From: Cryptomeria japonica
Taxonomy: Eukaryota > Streptophyta > Pinopsida > Cupressales > Cupressaceae
Assembly: GCF_030272615.1 (NCBI RefSeq)
Contig: NC_081410.1
Coordinates: 228,256,915-228,320,914 of the forward strand
Length of the DNA stretch: 64,000 nt
Reading direction: 5' to 3'
Positions 44,396-56,011 of this stretch are shown piece after piece (within the stretch, counting starts at the first letter, position 1; the number at the start of each line of letters is the position of its first letter). The notes under the pieces were generated by a model. That model was not told the origin of the DNA. It saw only the letters and a list, made by a program, of their open reading frames with translations, and made no database searches. Position numbers and translations under genes: made by a program.

Positions 44396-44924
44396 TTAAC
44401 TCCATTGAATGTTGCCATTATTTCCATTCCACCACCTCACCTCTCCCTTAGCTAAATCGCATGCCACATTGGACAACCCGTCAACAATGACATTTCCACT
44501 TCTCCTTACATGAGAAATACAAAACTCTAGAAAAGTTTTTAATTTTGAGTAGATTAAGGTGATAAACTTGTTTAATCTCCAACTCGGGGTTACTCTTTTC
44601 ATGATAGCATTAACCACAACTTAAGAATCTCCCTCCAAATGAACTTTCAAAACCTTCATGTTCACTGCCAAATCAGTTGCTAACAGTGCCGCTTGCACCT
44701 CTGCGTCGTTGTTAGTTCCATCTTGCAGCCTTTTTGCACCTTTAAAAGGAACCTTCCCTTCATCATCGCAAACCACACATCCCGCTCTAGAGATACCCGG
44801 GTTACCCCTAGAAGCCTCGTCAAAGTTAATCTTAACGCATCCCCACTCAGGTTTTGGCCAAATCTCCTCCTTATTTCCATGATCCTTACAAAAAGGATTA
44901 ACCCTTGAAAACCCATGAACGGGT
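44396..44924 (-). pseudogene. LINE B RNase H fragment
   Basis: RNase H motifs are split across frames: KINFDEASRGNPG (Asp), NNDAEVQAALLA (Glu), VHLEGDS (Asp) then a TAA, and HVRRSGNVIVDGLSNVA with its His. The fragment is cut at the insertion boundary, so the RT and endonuclease are absent. A frame change separates the N-terminal and middle parts. Confidence 0.8.
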
Positions 44925-45480
44925 ACCTTAAAATTAAATATTATTTTAGAGTATGAGTATTCATTTTTTATTTATTATTGTTATTTATTTAATTTACTCT
45001 AAAATATTTACCTAAACTTATATTTTCTCTTATACCAACAATTTACTTGCTAGATCCAAAACTAAATACTTTAGATTAAATTTTCTCTTGTTCCAACCAT
45101 TTTCCCACAATATCCAAAACTAAATACTTTATTTATTTGAGTGTTAGATCTAAAACCAAATAATTTATTTTTTAAATAAAATATTGATGTTATGTCTTTT
45201 GTACCAGCAATTTACTTGATAGATCTAAAACTAAATACTTTATTGTAATGAGTATGGATATTATATGTACAACTTTTTGGAGCAATATAGAAAGCTATCC
45301 CCATAAAGATAACACTTACCCAAACCCAAAAACAAAAAAAACCGAAAAAAACAACTAACATTTTTAAATTAAATACTTTCCTCATTATATCTAAAACTAA
45401 TTTATTTATTTGACATAGATCAAAGATTAATTACTTTATCTAATTCTAACATAAAATTCTTCATTTATTTCCCTTGTAAT
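44925..45480. repeat. AT-rich satellite-like array, island 4
   Basis: The array continues immediately after the LINE B duplication with the same words (TTATTTAATTTACTCTAAAA, CTTATACCAACAATTTACTT). It decays toward 45480, which marks the edge of the gene's 5' region. Confidence 0.6.
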
Positions 45481-46430
45481 ATTGTCCTAGGATGTTTCCA
45501 TAGAAAATACTAAATAAATACTGATGAAGGGAAGCACCTACCCTAGCAAAGGACCTTTATGGAAAAAACAGTGAATTTTTTTTATTAATTTATTAATTTA
45601 TGTTGGACAAAGCTCCACGTGGGATACCAGTGCCACATGCCTAACATAAAATAAAGGCACGCATATAAATTTAGCCTGGAAAGCTCCAAAACCAAAGGCA
45701 AAGGCAACGTGTCCCACACGCAACGTGTGCGGGCAGTGGACGTTAGATAAAGAAAAGAAGAAAAAAAATTCCAGCAGTCAAAGGAAGGGATTCATAAGTA
45801 CCTAGTACAACATCAACATTTCTCACAACATCCAAAATGGCTTTTCTTCACCCCTCCAAATTCTGTCTCAATGGGGCCCACACGCCCCTTATCCCCGAGA
45901 AACAAGGAACCTTCGCGTAACCACTTTCACATGTTGAGAAAACTTTTTATTTTAGGATAAATATTTAAAAAGAATATTAAAAAAATGAAATGAATCATCT
46001 CATGCCATGCCCATTGCCATGGCCATGGCATGGTAGATTTACACGTATGGAGTTCTTTCCGCGTGGGCAACTGGACACCGTCAAATGTTGCCGACCTAAA
46101 AAATAAAAATAAAAATAGCCCCACACTTTATCCCCTTTAAAGACCAACTTTATCTCTCTGCCCACACATAACAAGAGGAAAGGAGTCCTCGTCTTCTTCT
46201 CTTCTTCTTCTCCTTCTTCCTCTTCCGTTTTCGTCTTCTTCTTGCAAAAATATTTGTAACTGGAATTAACAGTTCTGAGCAGGCAGGGCTGGATATACAC
46301 GCTGTAAAACAACAAATTTGGTCTGTTTTCTTGTGCTTTTGTGGGGTAAACTTTTCCTATTTCTGGCTGGATCGATCTGCGATAAGATAGAGAGATCGAT
46401 TTCTGAATTGTGATTCATTGGAAAAGCAGT
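45481..46430 (+). promoter_or_regulatory. 5' flank and probable 5' UTR of the MYB gene
   Basis: A palindromic G-box CACGTG (45616-45621) and two ACGTGT words (45707-45713, 45723-45729, ABRE-like) lie in this flank. An A/T run AAAAATAAAAATAAAAATAG (about 46098-46117) could serve as a TATA region. A long CT-rich stretch (46187-46235, TCTTCTTCTCTTCTTCTTCT) is typical of plant 5' leaders. Light, ABA or stress control through the G-box is a possibility from known biology, not shown here. Confidence 0.45.
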
Positions 46431-49400
46431 ATGACGCGCAAGTGTTCGCACTGCGGCCATAACGGCCATAACTCGAGGACTTGCCCTAATCGGGACCGTG
46501 GTGGAGTGAAATTGTTCGGCGTGAGGCTCACGGATGGCCCGATCAGGAAAAGTGCAAGTTTGGGGAATCTGTTGATGATTAATAATAACCCTCCGTCGCC
46601 CTCTCCATCCCCTTCTGCTTCTGCTTGTGTTGCTGCGGACCCCGCTGGTTATTTGTCCGATGGTCTTCTTCATCCGTCCACCTCTTCTATTTCTAGGGAG
46701 AGGAAGAAAGGTAAGCAGCTCTTTACGTTTTGGATTGCTGTAATTTGAATCACTTTGGATTTTTCCATATTTGGTTTTTTTGTGAATCAATTTGTTTTCT
46801 TGAGGTCCACAAGGTATAAATATCCAATCTTTGCCGGAAGAGATCTCTTGTACTAGTGTTTTTTATGTTAGAAATGCCCTTCGCTAGAGGGCACAAATAA
46901 CCGAGATTTCTGTGCTCTTGCAAGTGTAGATTTTCTTTTCTTGTTTTGTTTTCATTATTTCTAAAATAGTGAAAAATCTTTTTGCCTTTCAAACGGGATT
47001 TTGGCAATTATTGATCCAATTGCCAAAATGGAGTTTTAAGTTGGTAGTTTGAGATAGGGTTTCGTTTCTGAAAATATGTGCTGGGTTGTTGAGATAAGTT
47101 AAAAGGCAAGATTCAATCGAAAATATTATTACTGCATGCAAAGTGTGATTCTATCTTGAAATTGATACGTGGAGAGAAATTAAATAAATTATAAAGCTGA
47201 GCCTTTGCTTTATTTTTTTGATTGGGGGATTGAATTAATGTAAAATTTCAAATAGGTGTTTGTTTTCTTGACTGAAGATCCAAAAGAGACTTCAAGATTA
47301 CTGATGTAAATCTTGTTGAAATGTTGTTTTTGCCAGAATTATTTGATCATGTACTTAAAAAAAATAAAATGAGATCTCTTCAATCTGTTGTACATCCATT
47401 AGTCTAGCTAGGAAAATATCCCAAGGGAATAGACTGGTGGAACGGTTGTTGTTCAGGGAACTGGTCTCTAGAATTTTTAATTATTCCGAGGGGTATTCTA
47501 CTTTGTGAGGTGGATAAATGTTTTAATCACACACGTAAGAGCCTTTAGCTAAGGTGGAGTAATGTTAAAGATACGAAAAGCAAGTAAAGCTTCTTACCCC
47601 CTATGACTCTGCCTTGTGAGCTGGACGTGCCCATTGGATCATGATTCATTATAAAACCCTACAATACATTTTAGCCTTTCTCTTGCCCCTATCCCGTGGA
47701 CACAAGTAGGTTACGAATATGAGTACATTTCTAGACATTATAAGTTCTCCACCATCTGAACACTGTCTTTGGCAGGAAATGTTAAAACTATACTGACCAG
47801 TCCAATAATTGATTAAAGGTTGTTGCATTTTCGTTTCAGGTTGCAATACTCTTATAAGGATGAGAGATTTGCGAAACCATTAGACATTTGTGACCAATAT
47901 TTCTCTGGGTTTTGAGTACATGGAGGATAATCAACTCAAATTTTTGGGGTTTATGCTCTTATTTGGAAATGAGATTTGTGAAATCATGATATATTTGTGA
48001 TTAAAGTGTCTCCGAGTTTTGGGTATAGGCCCTGTAGGGCTACACGGGGACTCATTTTTGGGATGTTGAGAAGATGGCTCTTAAATAATAAGAAAAATAT
48101 AGTATTTAAAGTTTCACAGGGTTTCAATAGCCTTGTTATCATTATTCTACTCCTATATTTTACACGTCTTTCAAGAAATTTCGATAAGGTCCAAATCCAC
48201 CAAAATACATCAAGTAGTTACCCAAGGTTGCTCTCTTTAACTACTATTCAAGAATTACTCCTCTATTTCTAAAGTACTACTATTTTCTGATATCAAAAAT
48301 ACAGAAACAGCAACTTTGAGAGATAGTATTAGGCTGTTTGTCTATTTGACTTTCTTTCATTGAAAATACATTAGTAAATGGTGCAGACATTCTGCCAATT
48401 GCTGAGGGATGTTAGCAAAATAAGGGATGACCCTAGGAACATCCTCCTCTCAGTGATGTTTTGGGATGCCTCAGAATCCCTGATAAATGAGGGATTGGCA
48501 CATCCCCATCTTTGGTATGTCGTTTAAGCCAAAGAATGGATGCTATGGGATCAGAAAAGAATCATCACAATTCATAGCTCACCTCAGGTTGAGTTTGTTG
48601 ATTTAGGTCAGATCTGAGCTTGCGGAAATGTTCTTCACCTGTGGAAATGATCTGGATATTTAAGAATACTGAACACTATTGGGTGAATGTATTGGAGTAT
48701 GTGTGTGTAAAGGACAAGGTGGGGGCTAAATATGTGGGGATATGCATGCATATAGGATAGATATGCATCTATAGGATAGAGTAAAGGCTAGGGGAATGGG
48801 ACCAACTTTGCACAAGATTGTGCCATTTGTACCTATGTACATTTATCAAGACATTACAAGACATTTCCTCAAAATAAGTGCAAAAGTAAAAAGTAAATGT
48901 AATGGGTATGGAAATTTCACCATTACAGCTATTTATTAATTTATGGGTATGGAAATTTCACCATTACAGCTATTTATTAATTTATGATTAGATATTCATA
49001 TTATTCTCAATGATGTAATAACAGTATGAATATTTCGAAAATCATTTTGAATAACATTATTTTATGATATGTAGGATTTGTGCTATGGGGTAAGGAATTG
49101 GAGGAAGTGCTAGGATTTACGATTTAGGTAGTAGCTTCTTACTGTGGAGTGCTCTTTAAAATATCATACTTGGTTACTCTTTCCTTGATTCCTGGTACTC
49201 ATCCCCAGCATCCAAAACATATCCCTGTATAGGAGCCCCATAGGGGTGTGTCCAGATTTTACGAGACTTTGTATGAAGTTTGTGTTTTATGCCTCTCCAA
49301 GAGGCATCCCATGAGGTTTTGTTTATCTCAAAATTCAATTCATATCTGTTTAAGATATGAGCTAATATTGATCTGAACACATGTCAGGTATTGTGTGGCA

Positions 49401-51432
49401 CAAGGAAGAAAAAATGGTATGCTTAATTGATAGTTTTTGAGTGCGCATTAACAATTCAGGTTGGTTATGATCTGAGTGTTGAATGTGTAACAACTGAAAT
49501 TTATTGTACATTGCTATCTTAGGCTTTTAGGCTTTTAATCTCTTTTGGAATCTACCTTGGATATTTAACTCTGAGGATTGCCTTGTTCTTGGCATTTTTT
49601 TAAATAGGTATATATATATATACATACTACTCAGATGGCTATGTCATTTGCTCACGAGTAACATTTCACAGATTCTCTCGATAATTTATTTTGAATGTCT
49701 GAAAATCTGTTAAAAGTACGGTTGCTCTTGCACCAAAAGATCGACTTGGCAATGTTTGATACAGCCACTAGATTTGTAGAATCCACCAAAAGATCGACCT
49801 GGCAATGTTCGATACAACCACTAGACCTGTAGAATCCACAGGAGGCAGTTAAGCCATGTTATAGACCTGAGCGCTGCACTGCACAGCACAAGGAGATCAA
49901 GGGTGCACACCTTGCAACAATCCTCCAGTGCAAGTGAGCGGTTTGAACCTGTAAATATCACTTGTTAGAAGTATGATTTTTGTTGCACCAAAAGATCGAT
50001 TTGGTAATGCCTGATACAACCACTAGACTTTATAGAATAGGCAGTTAAGTCATGTCACAAAGCGTTCCAGACCTTCCTTTCCTTCTGCAGGCTGCATTGT
50101 ATAGCATAAGGAGACCAAGGGCACACCCCTGCAATAAAATCAACCTTAATAACATGTAGAGGGCTTGATGGAACTTGGCATTAGAGTTTGCCTTCAATTT
50201 TGTTATGGATAAAGATTGCTTTGTTCTGAGCTTTTTTCTCCATGAATTTAACTGCTCCATCTGTGTTATTTCTGTTGCCTATGATCATTAACGCTTCACT
50301 TGGTGACCTGATTTATTGTGGTTCTTAAATTTATGTAGGTGTGCCATGGACAGAGGAGGAGCATAGAATGTTTTTGCTAGGTTTGCGGAAACTAGGAAAA
50401 GGTGATTGGAGAGGGATCTCTCGGAACTTTGTGATTACAAGAACACCTACACAGGTAGCAAGTCATGCACAGAAGTATTTCATTCGACAGAGCAATATGA
50501 CCAGAAGGAAAAGACGTTCCAGCCTCTTTGATATGATAACAGAAGGGGTGAGTTTTTAATCTATTCATTTGCTTTCGAATACCAAAAGGCTTTTTTGGAC
50601 TCAACTGAGAAGTGGATTATGAAACAAAGCAACACTGCTCTGAAATTCTTTCTTAATTAATGAAGAGGTATTTGACGCTTAAAAATCCCTGCTCATCAGG
50701 GATTACTCTTTTGCTTAATTTTTTTCTTCTACTGCCCATATCTCCCACCTTTCAGATCGTTACAGATAAAAACTTATTAAAATGATTTATTTGTTTCCAT
50801 GTTGGAGGTTTACATTTAGCCATCCTGATCATTCTTTTTTCATTCGCATTTTACAGGACCATGACAATGCACTAGAAGTTTATTCAATGGTTACTACTGT
50901 TGATCCTATTTGTGAAGGTAGTGTACAGAACCAGCTCCTTCCTGGTGACCAAAATTCCATGCTTAAGCAAGACCCCAATTTTGAACATAACAATTTGGGC
51001 ATGTTATCATCACGATCAGCTTCGGATCAAGAATGTGAAACAGTTGATTCAGCAAATTCTACAGAAGTGCAAAATCAGTTCCCCCAAGGTTCAGTACAAA
51101 TGGCTTGTATTCCACCGGCATATCCCACTTTTGTGGGACAATCCCTTCCTATTCCAGTCCCTTTTTGGCCTGTTTTTAGGCCTAACCCAAATGACCTGCC
51201 ACCGAATTCCAACATTTTCAAACCTAGGGCAGAGGTTCCCAAGGCTCCGGTAAACATTGATGAGCTTACAGGCATTTCACAACTGAGTATTGGTGAACCA
51301 GCAGGTCCAATTGAACCTTCAGCCTTGTCATTGAAGCTTCTGTCTAAACCTTCTAGACAATCTGCATTTCATACAAATCCGTCACTCAACAACAGCAGTT
51401 TAAGTCCTATCAATCCCATTCATGTTGCTTAA
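46431..51432 (+). CDS. MYBS3-like: MYBS3/KUA1-type single-repeat MYB transcription factor
   Basis: Three exons are called: 46431-46710, 50339-50547 and 50857-51432 (introns 3,628 and 309 bp, all GT...AG, phases 1 and 0). They give 354 aa. The start at 46431 is the ATG directly before the knuckle. Residues 5-18 form CX2CX4HX4C (C5, C8, H13, C18). LFGVRL (28-33) is the family's EAR-like repressor motif. A Ser/Pro-rich linker follows, then the MYB repeat (96-145) with W97, W117 and Ala137 in the signature SHAQKYF (135-141). The C-terminus carries SALSLKLL (LxLxL at 320-324) and SRQSAFH. In angiosperms this family binds TATCCA- or I-box-type sites and represses sugar-, growth- and senescence-linked genes; the same nuclear role is inferred here. 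The frame is intact, the only clean host gene in the window. Its exact orthologue within the family is not resolved. Confidence 0.93.
48902..48983. repeat. Perfect 41-bp tandem duplication
   Basis: Two adjacent identical 41-base copies start ATGGGTATGGAAATTTCACC. The second begins at 48943. No difference is seen, so the event looks recent. Confidence 0.95.
49733..50140 (-). repeat. SINE-like repeats in intron 1
   Basis: A 53-bp unit starting ACCAAAAGATCGACTTGGCA is present twice in tandem (49733-49838) and again diverged at about 49989. Downstream text (GCACAAGGAGATCAAGGG; GCATAAGGAGACCAAGGG) also repeats, so a longer unit of about 250 bp is duplicated. On the minus strand AGGTTCAAACCGC (near 49940) resembles a tRNA B box. 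A tRNA-derived SINE is suggested, weakly. Confidence 0.4.
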
Positions 51433-52440
51433 GTCTTCATCAAACAAATGAAATGCAGAGGGACTGGATTCATTTTGGGATCACCGATTTTTATCAAATG
51501 TAAAAATCAATTCATTCTGTGGCAAGCAGGGTCCCTGGTACACCTCTTACCAGGTTGTAAACATATATTGGCTTGAGGTGAGGCTGATGCGGAAGGGATC
51601 TTGAATCTTGAATCAGGAAAAGGGCTCGGACTTGGGATCCTGATTTTTGTAGCAATGAGATAGGTATGCTGGGTGATTAGGAGATTTGCATTTTACTTTG
51701 CATGTTGAACACAACTACTGTTTTCAGGGGTTGATCAGCAGCGAAGAATGTGACACAAGCCATCTTAGTCTTGATTCATTTAGTCTTTAGTATCCTATTG
51801 GGAGCTCACAAGTGTGAGGAGTTGCTTATGTGGTAGTTGAGCTAAAGGGCAATGACAAGTATAATGACTATTCTTTATTTTTTACGCTTCTATTGTTGAA
51901 TTGTTTGTTATAATTTTGTGAACATCTAGGATGCAGGCCTCTTCCCAATTTTGCATAGTTATGGTAGAATTTTCTGTGTACTACAGTCAAGTATTTGAAA
52001 CAGATGATGCCTGTGAATTGATTTTAGGCAATTTAATGCATATAAATTGAATCATTGTGTTATATGTTCTTATATAATATACTATATGTTGGAAAGACCC
52101 ATGTTGCCCCATCAAGTTGGACTAGTCATAACTCGCTACGAAATCTAACATATTTTTGAATCATGAAAACCACGAAAAGCTTCGACTTGTAGAGAGCATG
52201 TCTTGTGCTCACCTAACCTATAATTAATAGGAGTTGTTGGAGAGTCTAATTCCAATTTTTGCAAAGAAAAGTGGCATTATTTTGGACATGTTTGACTCGT
52301 GAAAGGATTTCTTGCTAGTGCATGGTTATTCCATAGAAGGATTTAAGTAGGTTGGTATTTCCTTTGAAATTTGTCATCCTAATCGATCATTCCATGTCAG
52401 CTTTACTCCAAAATCTAATCCATAATCTAACCTAATCCAT
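51433..52440 (+). other. 3' UTR and downstream flank of the MYB gene
   Basis: No further gene is seen. The first few hundred bases are presumably 3' UTR; no canonical AATAAA is seen close to the stop. 52080-52330 (TTGGAAAGACCCATGTTGCC and following) looks like retroelement remnant without a readable domain. Confidence 0.4.
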
Positions 52441-53420
52441 CATCCAATTCTTACCCACTCCTAATCTCATTCTCTATAAAATCTGTCATCAAAATTCAAA
52501 TCCGAACTCTTTTAAATCAAGTGAAAAAACCATGTCCTTAATGTCAACCCTTATCCAATCCAATAATAAAGATCCTAATTTCATTCACCACAGCCCAATT
52601 TTCCAAATAATATTTAATTGTCCTAACCAATCCTTCAATCAAGACCCTTATTTAATCCAAATTTATTTTATCCAATTATTTAATTGTCGTAATCAAAACC
52701 TTCATCCTAATTGAAAACTATTATATCCTATTTTATTCAATTGCCATAATCAAACCTTCATCCTAATTGAAAACTATTTTATCCAATTCCTAATTGAAAA
52801 CTATTATTTTATCCAATTGCCATAATCAAACCTTCATCCTCATTGAAAAAAATAAGAAATCCTAGATAACCCTATAATACATCTTCCATATCCTTCCTCT
52901 AATTTGAAAACCATAGGTTATCTAATCCATTACAAAAGAAATTCGAGGTAACCTTATTCATCTTCCATCTCCTTCCTTTAATATCAAAAACCTAAATCAA
53001 TCGTTCACAAACCAAATCTTTATCCAATCAAATCAACACCTTACCTTAGATTATTCTTAATTGAGTTTGCTTATGATTGATAGTCAACTCTGATTTGAAA
53101 ACCAAAATTAAATTAAATTAACTTGTCTAAGAATTTTTCCTATCTTAAGCATAGTCAATCATTGAAAGATCTAAATCAATTCTTTCTTGGGATAATTGTT
53201 TTTTATTTCAAATATTAAAAAAAATACTTTATCGATAATTTTATTATCTTAAATATAAAAAATAAAATTATCTTAAATATTAAATATAAAAAATAAATTA
53301 TCTTAAATATAAAAAATAAACTTGTGTCATGTTGTCCACTAATATTGGGAATATGATTGGATTAAAAATATGAGAGTTTCATTATATCGATATATTAATC
53401 ATATTTTAATGAATTTCATT
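52441..53420. other. AT-rich spacer with short tandem repeats
   Basis: Imperfect copies of AACCTTCATCCTAATTGAAA plus CTATTTTATCCAATTGCC-like text occur at about 52690-52850. The rest is AT-rich with many stops. No gene is seen. Confidence 0.5.
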
Positions 53421-53926
53421 AATAACATTTATTTTAATATTTGAATACTTTTAATCATAATAATTTTGGAACTTAGGATAGCATTATACCTATTAAATCA
53501 TATTTTAATGGTTTTCACTAACAAATATTTATTTTAATATTTGAATAGTTAGAATCATAACTTATTAATTTCTTTTAGGTTAGATCAAATTTTTTAATGT
53601 TTGTATTTTTTTTTTTTTTTCATACAATAATGTTCTCTAGTCATTTTGTTATTACATATAAGCCACTTGGTTTAATAATATTTATTTTAATATTTGAATA
53701 CTTTTAATCATAATAATTTTGAAACTTAGGATAGCATTATACCTATTAAATCATATTTTAATGGTTTTCACTAACAAATATTTATTTTAATATTTGAATA
53801 GTTAGAATCATAACTTATTAATTTCTTTTGGGTTGATCAAATTTTTTAATGTTTGTATTTTTGTTTTTATTTTCATACAGTAATGTTCTCTAGTCATTTT
53901 GTTATTACATATAAGCCACTTGGTTT
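53421..53926. repeat. 253-bp tandem duplication
   Basis: Copy 1 (53421-53673) and copy 2 (53674-53926) match nearly throughout: ACTTAGGATAGCATTATACC, AATGTTCTCTAGTCATTTTG and CATATAAGCCACTTGGTTT. A T-run inside differs in length and composition between copies, and a few single-base changes are visible. Confidence 0.9.
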
Positions 53927-54059
53927 TTTATAATAATAATTTAAAATTATAACTATCAAACATATAAAATGATTAAATTAATTCATTTATATAATAAAGA
54001 ATATTTATTTTATATAATTACAAATAAGAATATTTTTTATATAATTACAAATAAATAAA

Positions 54060-55181
54060 ATTATTAGATAATAATACAATGTAAGAGAAATGAGGAATAC
54101 AATGCTAAGGCCCTAGGCCCTAGAAGCAACAAAACATGAAGTTCCAAATTTAACATCCCAAAAATAGAGCTACAAACTTTTGTCAACCAACATTAACCTC
54201 TCCAAAGTCTCAAGATAATCAAAACATAATTCGTCTCTCCCCCCAATATCCCAACCGTTAGCGTTCTTTGAGGCCACTTCATAGGGCAATCAGCCACTCT
54301 GATCCACTCTTTGAGGACATGACAAAAGGAAACAATAGCCAATGAACTATACATTCAAGATCTGTTTGGCCATCCAATCTTTACTTATTCAACATATCAA
54401 CCACAATTTGAGAAATTGACTAACAAATTATCTGCTTCCAATCAAGAGAACATCCTCTCTTAACAACAACCTTAATAGCAAGAACTTCCATCAAATTATT
54501 AAAATGTTGCCCTATATAAATAGAGAAGAAGAAAACAACATACCCATCACCACTTCTGCCAATACCACCAATCCTAACACGCTCTAGATTCCCACGAGAA
54601 GAACCATCTATAATAATCTTCAAAACACCAAAAAGAGGAGTCATCCACCTCCCTTTTGTATTAATCCTCTGTTTGGTTTGTCGAGATCGTTTGCCAATAG
54701 TACCACCCAAACTATTGATCCCCAAATTCAAAATCTTTACAATAGCATAATCATCACGATCAACAATCTCAAATAGATCACACTTTGCAGAAATAGTCTC
54801 TTGAAGCTTGTTAACAATCTTCTTCCATAAGCGAAAACTCACCGGATTTGGAATCCTGAAAGATCATGTGGTTTCTTTCTAGCCAAATATTTCAAATAGT
54901 GAGAGGAAGACCAATAACCCAAGCCACCTAAAGGAATGAGGTCTTCATTGGAGGTCTACCCATGCTCTCTCGAAATTCAACCAAGGAAGAAGCATGAATA
55001 CAAGTATGTTGCCATGCCTCCCACCATCTATGCCATATCTCTCTAGAGTATAGACAGTTCAAAAACAAATGTGAACTACATTCTTCATTGCTCCAATAAA
55101 GAACACAGATAGAGGGTCCTTGAAAACCTCTCTAACGAAGATTCTCCCACATGAGGCATTTCTTTTGAAAGATCAATTCAA
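54060..55181 (-). mobile_element. LINE 3' fragment (zf-RVT, RNase H)
   Basis: Readable on the minus strand are CVLYWSNEECSSHLFLNC (zf-RVT, about 55060-55115), VIGLPLTI with NIWLERNHMIFQD (about 54860-54910), then RNase H pieces KIIIDGSSRGN and NNLMEVLAIKVVV (54420-54842). It is followed by a stop-rich tail to about 54060. The catalytic Glu and following motifs are eroded. It is 5'-truncated or cut at about 55181, where LTR-like sequence begins. This is a third, separate LINE copy. Confidence 0.7.
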
Positions 55182-56011
55182 TGTTCGCACACATAGATAC
55201 ATCTCACTAATGAATATTACATATATTTATACAAATCATCAACCTATATTTCGAGGTCGGCTAAACCCAACACAAATTACAAAATAATAACCTCACACGC
55301 AACACCAATACGTGCGGACCAAAACAATGTTGGCTAAGACATAGTCTGACCCTAAATCAATACCACAAACACACACCACCTCCAACAATTACCTCGAGCA
55401 TCCGCAACATGCTACAATCATCAAGAATGTTGCATAGCACGAAGAACACCATTGGATCAAGAATATGGTCAATAACGCACACAACGAACAATGCAGACCA
55501 TCAAAACGAATAGGACCCGATCTAGAAACATCTGCAAGCAACGTGAATCACACCAAAAACAACCACAACATCACCACTTACTAGAATTTCCATTATCAAT
55601 ATACTAGACCTCAAGAATACGTGTTGAACTAACTGTCAAACAGAAAGATTCAATTGTGGACTTGCAATTCACGAACTATTTGAATTGAGGACACATATAA
55701 ACGACCCAAACACTGCCAAATCCGCAAACCAAGATAATGCAATTCCAGAGCAATGTGGAGCACAAACCATAATACCGAATAACATGAACAACCTAATATC
55801 AACCACAATAACAGACTGCACAACTTGATCAAATCATCATGCATATCATTGAAACTTTTGTTGAATCAACTAAACATACATATTTCAAAACCCATTAAAC
55901 TGCAACAACTCAACTGCAACACACTGGCCAAACCAACTCATTTAATCCGACTACAACACTGGAATACATAGAATAATATGTTGACATCAATGACAACACA
56001 TCATTCCAACA
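55182..56011 (-). mobile_element. Probable minus-strand LTR (TGTTGGAATG start)
   Basis: On the minus strand this starts TGTTGGAATGATGTGTTGTC followed by ATTGATGTCAACA (56011 downward), closely echoing the first bases of the element B LTR. It would end near 55182 at the junction with the LINE fragment. No primer site, target duplication or coding content was found, so the limits are tentative. Confidence 0.35.

Larger units (their letters stand above)
43138..44924 (-). mobile_element. LINE B: 5'-truncated LINE with 18-bp target duplication
   Basis: The 18-bp flank ACCTTAAAATTAAATATT occurs exactly at 43120-43137 and 44925-44942. On the minus strand the insert ends in GATAAAAAAA (short poly-A) just before the duplication. 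It is truncated inside the RNase H region at its 5' end, as expected from incomplete target-primed reverse transcription. The content is RNase H plus an open stretch of unknown function. Confidence 0.92.
46711..50338 (+). other. Intron 1 of the MYB gene
   Basis: The donor is GTAAGC after AAG and the acceptor is TTATGTAG. No open frame of note is present. It includes the perfect 41-bp duplication at 48902-48983, a TA microsatellite near 49609-49622, and SINE-like repeats at about 49733-50140. The intron interrupts between the EAR-like/linker part and the MYB repeat, as in the family. Confidence 0.85.

Noticed and set aside
48902-50140. CRISPR-like or tRNA gene interpretation of the intron repeats
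   Set aside because: The repeats are tandem or dispersed without regular spacers, the host is a plant, and no cloverleaf can be drawn; only a B-box-like word is present.
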